From JAPOXR01 sp965116115 (GTDB lineage: Bacteria; Pseudomonadota; Alphaproteobacteria; Rhodobacterales; Rhodobacteraceae): a DNA stretch of 64,000 bases. Of the stretch, positions 59,796-64,000 are shown piece by piece. The stretch's first letter is position 1, and each line of letters begins with the position of its first letter. The notes below the pieces were generated by a model. That model saw nothing but the letters and a program-made list of their open reading frames with translations, made no database searches and was not told where the DNA came from. Location: contig OZ220486.1 of the NCBI GenBank assembly GCA_965116115.1, positions 558,001 through 622,000 on the forward strand. The letters are read 5' to 3'. Made by a program: the position numbers and the translations under genes.

Positions 59796-60895
59796 TATCC
59801 GGCTCTCTGCCTGACAACCGTGCCGCCGGGGCCGAACAAATGGCTGCGCCGGGTGACGAAACCGATTCTCATGGTCTCGCCGGAACGCACCTCTTTGTCT
59901 CCCGGAGAGCGGACCGTGACGTCCCGCCCGGTTTCCGAAGTCATGTAAAAATAGGTTTCCCCGCCGAGACGTTCGACGGCGTAAACCTTGCCGCTCAGTT
60001 CGCCGTCGCGTTCGCCGTTGAGGACGAAATGCTCTGGCCGGACACCGAGCTGCACTGAGTCGCCCGTCGAAAGCTGCCCGGGGTCGGCGCAGACGAACGG
60101 CACGTCGCCCTGATTGTCGTCGAGGCTCAAGGTCACGCTCGCATCATTCACGTCCGTAACCTTGCCGTCGAAGAAGTTCATGGCGGGCGAACCGATGAAA
60201 CCGGCGATGAAGACGTTGTCGGGTCCGTTGTAGAGGTCGAGCGGCGCTCCGACCTGTTCGATGATTCCGTCACGCAGCACGACGATCTTGTCAGCCATGG
60301 TCATGGCCTCGACCTGATCATGGGTCACGTAAATCATCGTCGCGTCAAGACGCTGGTGCAGCTTGGTGATCTCGATGCGCATCTGCACACGGAGTTTGGC
60401 GTCAAGGTTCGAGAGGGGTTCGTCGAACAGAAACACTTTGGGATTGCGCACGATGGCGCGGCCGATCGCGACACGCTGCCGCTGGCCGCCCGAAAGCGCT
60501 TTGGGTTTGCGGTCGAGATACTCCGAAAGTTGCAGGATTTCCGCCGCGTGATGCACCTTGCGGTCGATTTCTTCCTTCGGCGCTTTCGCCACCTTCAGCG
60601 CGTAGGACATATTCTGGTAGACTGTCATATGCGGATAGAGCGCGTAGGTCTGAAACACCATCGCCAGCCCGCGTTTGGAGGGCGGCAAATGGTCAACGCG
60701 CTCGCCGTCGATTTCGATGCTGCCGTCCGTCAGATCCTCAAGTCCCGCCAGCAGCCGCAACAGGGTTGACTTCCCGCAGCCGGACGGCCCGACGAACACG
60801 ACGAACTCATTGTCCTTGATGCTCAGATCCACGCCCGGAATGACTTCTACGTCACCGAAGCGTTTTTTCACCCGGCGCATTTCTATTCCAGCCAT
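59792..60895 (-). CDS. Sugar ABC transporter ATPase, MsmX/UgpC type
   Basis: The 367-residue ATPase has Walker A GPSGCGKSTLLRLLAG (about residues 36-51), signature LSGGQRQRVAIGRA and Walker B VFLFDEPLSNLDAKLR, followed by the C-terminal TOBE/OB domain with LGVRPEHFVL. It powers uptake of a sugar. I use ATG 60895; the frame up to 60976 reads a non-homologous leader. Confidence 0.94.
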   Translation of the reverse strand: MAGIEMRRVKKRFGDVEVIPGVDLSIKDNEFVVFVGPSGCGKSTLLRLLAGLEDLTDGSIEIDGERVDHLPPSKRGLAMVFQTYALYPHMTVYQNMSYALKVAKAPKEEIDRKVHHAAEILQLSEYLDRKPKALSGGQRQRVAIGRAIVRNPKVFLFDEPLSNLDAKLRVQMRIEITKLHQRLDATMIYVTHDQVEAMTMADKIVVLRDGIIEQVGAPLDLYNGPDNVFIAGFIGSPAMNFFDGKVTDVNDASVTLSLDDNQGDVPFVCADPGQLSTGDSVQLGVRPEHFVLNGERDGELSGKVYAVERLGGETYFYMTSETGRDVTVRSPGDKEVRSGETMRIGFVTRRSHLFGPGGTVVRQRAGY

Positions 60896-61006
60896 CACCT
60901 TTCCCTCTAAGCCGAGATGAGTCCGCCCCTTGGCCGTCTCCGAAACGCGACGCCTTCCAAGATGAGGGGCGGACACGGCCCGCCCCGCCTTTCTCGGAGG
61001 GTTAAA

Positions 61007-62230
61007 TCATTCAGACGCCTTTATGCCGTCTGAAATCTCCCGGGCGACCTCGGCCGGCGTCTTGGAGCCTGCCAGTATCTCCTGCAAGCCGTTCTGCAGA
61101 AGCGTCGAACCCGTGGGTTTTTTGAAGCGAAAGGCCACCAGCATGATGTAAGGCGTCGCTTCGGCGTGGAAGTCCGTGATCTTGGCCAGCATTGAATCAG
61201 ACGAAACAACGCCCGCGACCGCGGCCACATTCGCCAGCTTGTCGGTCAGCATCTGGCCGAATTCCGGCGTGGCCAGAAAGCGGATGAACTCAAGCGCCGC
61301 GTCCTTGTCGGCGGAACTGGAGTTCACGGCATAGCCGCCGTCAAGAAATGTGGCGACCATCCGAGGGCCGCCGGTTTCGGCTGCCGGACCGGGCATGATA
61401 TCGAAATTGACGCCGGCTTTGCGGAAGCCCGGGATTTCCCAGGAACCGCCGACGAAGAAAGCCGCCGCTCCCGAAGTGAAAAGTTGCTGCATCGTGGCGT
61501 AGTCGACGCCTTCGTATCCCTGCGGCATGAAGTCACGAAGTTCGCCCATCTTTTCCAAGGCGGCGACGTAGCGGGCATCCTCGAAATCGGTCGATCCGGC
61601 GGTCACTTCGCCAAAAAAATCCGCGCCGTAGAAGTTCGGCATGAAAGCGCCGGACATCACTTCAACGGTCCAGCCGTCCTTGGTTCCGTTGGCGAGTGGT
61701 ATGACGCCGGCGTTCTTCAGCGCGGCGGCCGCGGCCTTGAATTCATCCCAAGTCGCCGGCGGTTCGATGTTGTTGGCCGCCAGGATGTCGGCATTGTAGT
61801 AGACCAGAACCGTTTGCGAGGCCATCGGCACGGCATAGATCTTTCCGTCGGCCCGCAGCGTGACGCCGCGCAATTCGTCCGCCGAGAAGCCGGATAGATC
61901 GACCTGACTTCCAAGCGCTTCAAGATAGCCGGGCGCAGCCACGCCTTCAAACGAACCGTAAGAGCGGGTATGTATGATGTCCGGACCTGCGCCGCCGGCG
62001 AGCGCGGTGGTCAAAATCGTGTTGTAGTTCGTCGCCACATGCGCCGTGTAGGTGACCGAAATATCCGGATGCGTCTTTTCGAATTCGGCGATGATTTCAT
62101 TATAAGCTTGGACATCTTCCTGGCGCCAGCTCCAGAAATCGAGTTGCGTCTCGGCCATCGCCGATCCGCAAGTCAGCATTGCTGCGGCTGCCAGCGCGGA
62201 TTTCGCGGCCGGTTTATGGTTTTTCTTCAT
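61007..62230 (-). CDS. Sugar ABC transporter substrate-binding protein, family 1
   Basis: The 407-residue periplasmic protein has a signal peptide (KKNHKPAAKSALAAAAML, ending SAMAE) and the family 1 pattern LDFWSWRQEDVQAYNEIIAEFEK, GAGPDIIHTRSYG, and GKIYAVPMASQTVLVYYN. ATG 62230 has AGGGAG nine bases upstream; ATG 62254 would add eight residues. It is the first gene of the four-gene minus-strand transporter operon. With nagA upstream, N-acetylglucosamine or a chito-oligosaccharide is a likely substrate class. Confidence 0.9.
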   Translation of the reverse strand: MKKNHKPAAKSALAAAAMLTCGSAMAETQLDFWSWRQEDVQAYNEIIAEFEKTHPDISVTYTAHVATNYNTILTTALAGGAGPDIIHTRSYGSFEGVAAPGYLEALGSQVDLSGFSADELRGVTLRADGKIYAVPMASQTVLVYYNADILAANNIEPPATWDEFKAAAAALKNAGVIPLANGTKDGWTVEVMSGAFMPNFYGADFFGEVTAGSTDFEDARYVAALEKMGELRDFMPQGYEGVDYATMQQLFTSGAAAFFVGGSWEIPGFRKAGVNFDIMPGPAAETGGPRMVATFLDGGYAVNSSSADKDAALEFIRFLATPEFGQMLTDKLANVAAVAGVVSSDSMLAKITDFHAEATPYIMLVAFRFKKPTGSTLLQNGLQEILAGSKTPAEVAREISDGIKASE

Positions 62231-62254
62231 GTTTCCCAACTCCCTGATTGACAT

Positions 62255-62999
62255 GGTTCGCCGGCGTCTGTGAAGCCGTTCACGGTTCAGCCCGATTTTA
62301 ACACTGGAACATCCGTCCGCAGATTTTGTCCGGCACTGTCGAACCGAGCCCCCGACCTCCTCACGTTCATTCGATCAAGAGGATGCCCGTCTTCCCGCCG
62401 CCGTCCGCCTTCTCAAGATCGTCCGCGGCCGTGTCAAGACCGCCGCCGGTGATTCTCATCGCGGCGTTGTCGGCGCGGTGGAACGGTTTTCTGATTGTTC
62501 GTGATGATTCCGGCTTCAGCCCGTCCATCACGCGGTCCGGAGGAACGCCTGAAAAGCGGCCGCATCATGTTCAGCGAGATCTTCCTGGCCGATCCCGGGC
62601 TAAGACTGGCCGGACGGGCGGTTCCATCGGGCGGTGTCGGTCAGAGGACCGGAATGTCCGCGCCGCCGCGTTTCAAGGCGTACGTGCGTGATCGACGGCT
62701 TCGGCCAGAAAGTCCCGGGCGAAGAACCGGCGTCCAGACCGGTGCATTCCTGACGGCGTCGGCTGATGAAGGCAAATCCTGCCGGATCGTGGCGCGGTTC
62801 TTCCAAACGATGCAGCCGGACACGAGCCGCATGCGCATCCCGGGAGAGGAGGCTTCCGGCCGCTTCAAACGCTTGGCCGCTCGCGGTCCCGAAGGCCGGC
62901 GGACCGGGACGGATCACGGGGTCAAGGTCATGAACCGTGAAATCCGATATCCGGCGCTGCGGGCCGGCAGCCTGTCGACGGTATAATGACCGGCTGATA
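62255..62999. other. Long spacer without a supported gene
   Basis: The 745 bases between the transporter operon and nagA hold several frames (longest 62495-62986, plus, 163 residues), all Arg/Pro-rich and lacking recognisable motifs. The region may contain a decayed gene, but nothing can be identified. The promoter of the transporter operon must lie in its left part; no clear -35/-10 pair stands out. Confidence 0.4.
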
Positions 63000-64000
63000 T
63001 CACTCAGCTTGTTTTTGATCCGGCTTTAAGCGGTCATCAGGGGGGACCGGATCGCCTCGGCGGTAGACATGCCCGATCCGGCCGTCTCCGCGTAACCAGA
63101 CAAAGTCAGCGCGAGCGCCGTTTTTCAGGTTCCCCAAATCATGGTTCCGTCCAAGAACGGCGGCCGGAAAAACGGTCGCCATTCGCACAGCTTCCTCGAA
63201 TTCCAGCCCCATTGTCCGCTGCATGAACAGCACCGCTGTGAAAAGATCCAAATCCGCGCCGGCGAGCGTTCCGTCCTCAAGGGTCAATCGCCCTTTCCGG
63301 CGCAGGATACGGCGGCCGTTCAGGAAAAATTCAGAGAGGTCCGTGCCGGTGACCGCCATGGCGTCGCTTACCAGGAATATGCGTCCGGGCCTTTTTTTGG
63401 CCTGCATGGCGATCCGGACAGCCGCCGGGTCGACATGATATCCGTCCGCGATAAGTCCGGCCGACAAGCTCCCGGCATTCAATGCCGCGCCGACAAGACC
63501 CGGCTCGCGGCCAGTCAGTTGGCTCATGGCATTGAACAGGTGCGTGACGCAGGAGGCGCCGCTGTCGGAAAGCTTCATCGCCTCAGAGCAGGTGCAGTCG
63601 CTGTGGCCGAGGGACACCGAGACTCCGGCTTTAGTCAGCCGGGCTGTCTGTTCCGGCGTCACCGATTCAGGGGCGACGGTTACCAGCAGGCCGGGGAGTC
63701 CGGCCGCAAGCTCCTCCAGCATGCGGCAATCCTGTTCTTCCATCGGTCTGATAAGTTCGGCGGAATGCGCGCCTTTTCTGCTTCGCGCCAGATGCGGCCC
63801 TTCCAAGTGCAGGCCGATCATGCCCGGGACATTCTGCGCGTGAGCCTCCCGCGCGGCGTCCATGGCGGCGCGGGTGACGTCGGGCGTGTCGGTGATAAGA
63901 GTCGGAAGCAAAGCCGTGGTTCCGCGGCGGGCATGGGCATCGCAAATGATGCGGATCGTGTCGACGCCGGGCGCGTTATTCAGCATTACGCCGCCGCCTC
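63000..64000 (-). CDS. nagA: N-acetylglucosamine-6-phosphate deacetylase (partial, N-terminus beyond window)
   Basis: This amidohydrolase removes acetate from GlcNAc-6-phosphate in amino-sugar catabolism. Visible motifs are GLHLEGPHLARSRKGAH (with the metal-binding Glu), SLGHSDCTCSEA, VTHLFNAMSQL (His ligand) and IFLVSDAMAVTGTDL (catalytic Asp). The frame stays open to the right edge and reads GGGVMLNN there, so the N-terminal 50 or so residues are outside. It is separated from the sugar transporter by a long spacer but reads in the same direction; together they suggest uptake and breakdown of an acetylated amino sugar. Confidence 0.9.
   Translation of the reverse strand, partial: GGGVMLNNAPGVDTIRIICDAHARRGTTALLPTLITDTPDVTRAAMDAAREAHAQNVPGMIGLHLEGPHLARSRKGAHSAELIRPMEEQDCRMLEELAAGLPGLLVTVAPESVTPEQTARLTKAGVSVSLGHSDCTCSEAMKLSDSGASCVTHLFNAMSQLTGREPGLVGAALNAGSLSAGLIADGYHVDPAAVRIAMQAKKRPGRIFLVSDAMAVTGTDLSEFFLNGRRILRRKGRLTLEDGTLAGADLDLFTAVLFMQRTMGLEFEEAVRMATVFPAAVLGRNHDLGNLKNGARADFVWLRGDGRIGHVYRRGDPVPPDDRLKPDQKQAE

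Noticed and set aside
62495..62986. 163-residue plus-strand frame left of nagA
   Set aside because: Composition is that of random GC-rich sequence and no motif could be recognised. It is reported only as part of the spacer.
1..64000. tRNA, rRNA and CRISPR arrays
   Set aside because: No TPsiC-type GGTTCGAATC context with a matching stem, no rRNA-like conserved blocks and no regularly spaced repeats were seen while reading both strands. A dedicated covariance search was not possible.

Overview
The window looks like a piece of an alphaproteobacterial chromosome. The evidence is GC-rich coding sequence, the order ETF-ubiquinone oxidoreductase / TPR protein / IspE / polyprenyl synthetase / DUF2007 / TrmN6-like methylase, TRAP and ABC uptake operons, and Alphaproteobacteria-type mobile elements. 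A housekeeping backbone and catabolic operons are interleaved with broken mobile elements and small defence cargo. The many dead transposases, pseudogenes and miniature elements suggest a genome undergoing decay, possibly host-associated; that lifestyle is inference only.

Layout. (1) 1-2572: molybdenum-cofactor operon: end of an FdhD-like gene, mobA, and a mobB-moeA fusion, all overlapping. (2) 2609-3487: unknown membrane protein. (3) 3867-11860: a probable composite element bounded by inverted copies of an IS66-type end and a 7-of-8 matching flanking octamer. It carries a DUF6429 gene, a GmrSD-like DUF262 nuclease, a coiled-coil pseudogene, a PIN / XRE-ImmA toxin-antitoxin pair, and a dead IS66 element that encodes an adenine methylase and is itself split by a 484-bp miniature element. 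(4) 11958-19049: housekeeping genes greA, ETF-QO, TPR protein, ispE, ispB, DUF2007, trmN6-like.

(5) 19735-26840: sialate-type acid sugar catabolism. The divergent operons are nanA-like lyase / GntR regulator / second DHDPS-family lyase / sulfatase on the minus strand, and a TRAP transporter plus a truncated sulfatase on the plus strand. A palindrome over a strong promoter lies between them. (6) 26950-27933: dead IS1634 transposase. (7) 28016-30965 and 38917-53296: one large amide/peptide catabolic cluster. It contains 5-oxoprolinase subunits PxpA, PxpB and PxpC, an allantoate/carbamoyl-amidohydrolase-like M20 enzyme, a second M20 protein with altered metal ligands, three creatinase-like M24 proteins, a glutamine amidotransferase, a D-2-hydroxyacid dehydrogenase, a GntR regulator, a dipeptide-type ABC transporter and a DHDPS-family lyase. 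(8) 30966-38916: a decayed island inserted between the convergent ends of pxpA and pxpC. It holds two integrase remnants, a nuclease-helicase pair resembling Hachiman (HamA/HamB), an IS1595-derived miniature element with a perfect 8-bp target duplication, a VapBC pair and an ArdC-like antirestriction pseudogene.

(9) 53400-55640: transposon graveyard (IS256 and IS1595 remnants) with small coiled-coil genes. (10) 56011-57867: orphan AAA ATPase with its own terminator. (11) 57997-64000: a sugar ABC transporter (two permeases, ATPase, binding protein) upstream of nagA, suggesting amino-sugar uptake and deacetylation. No rRNA, tRNA or CRISPR array was recognised.
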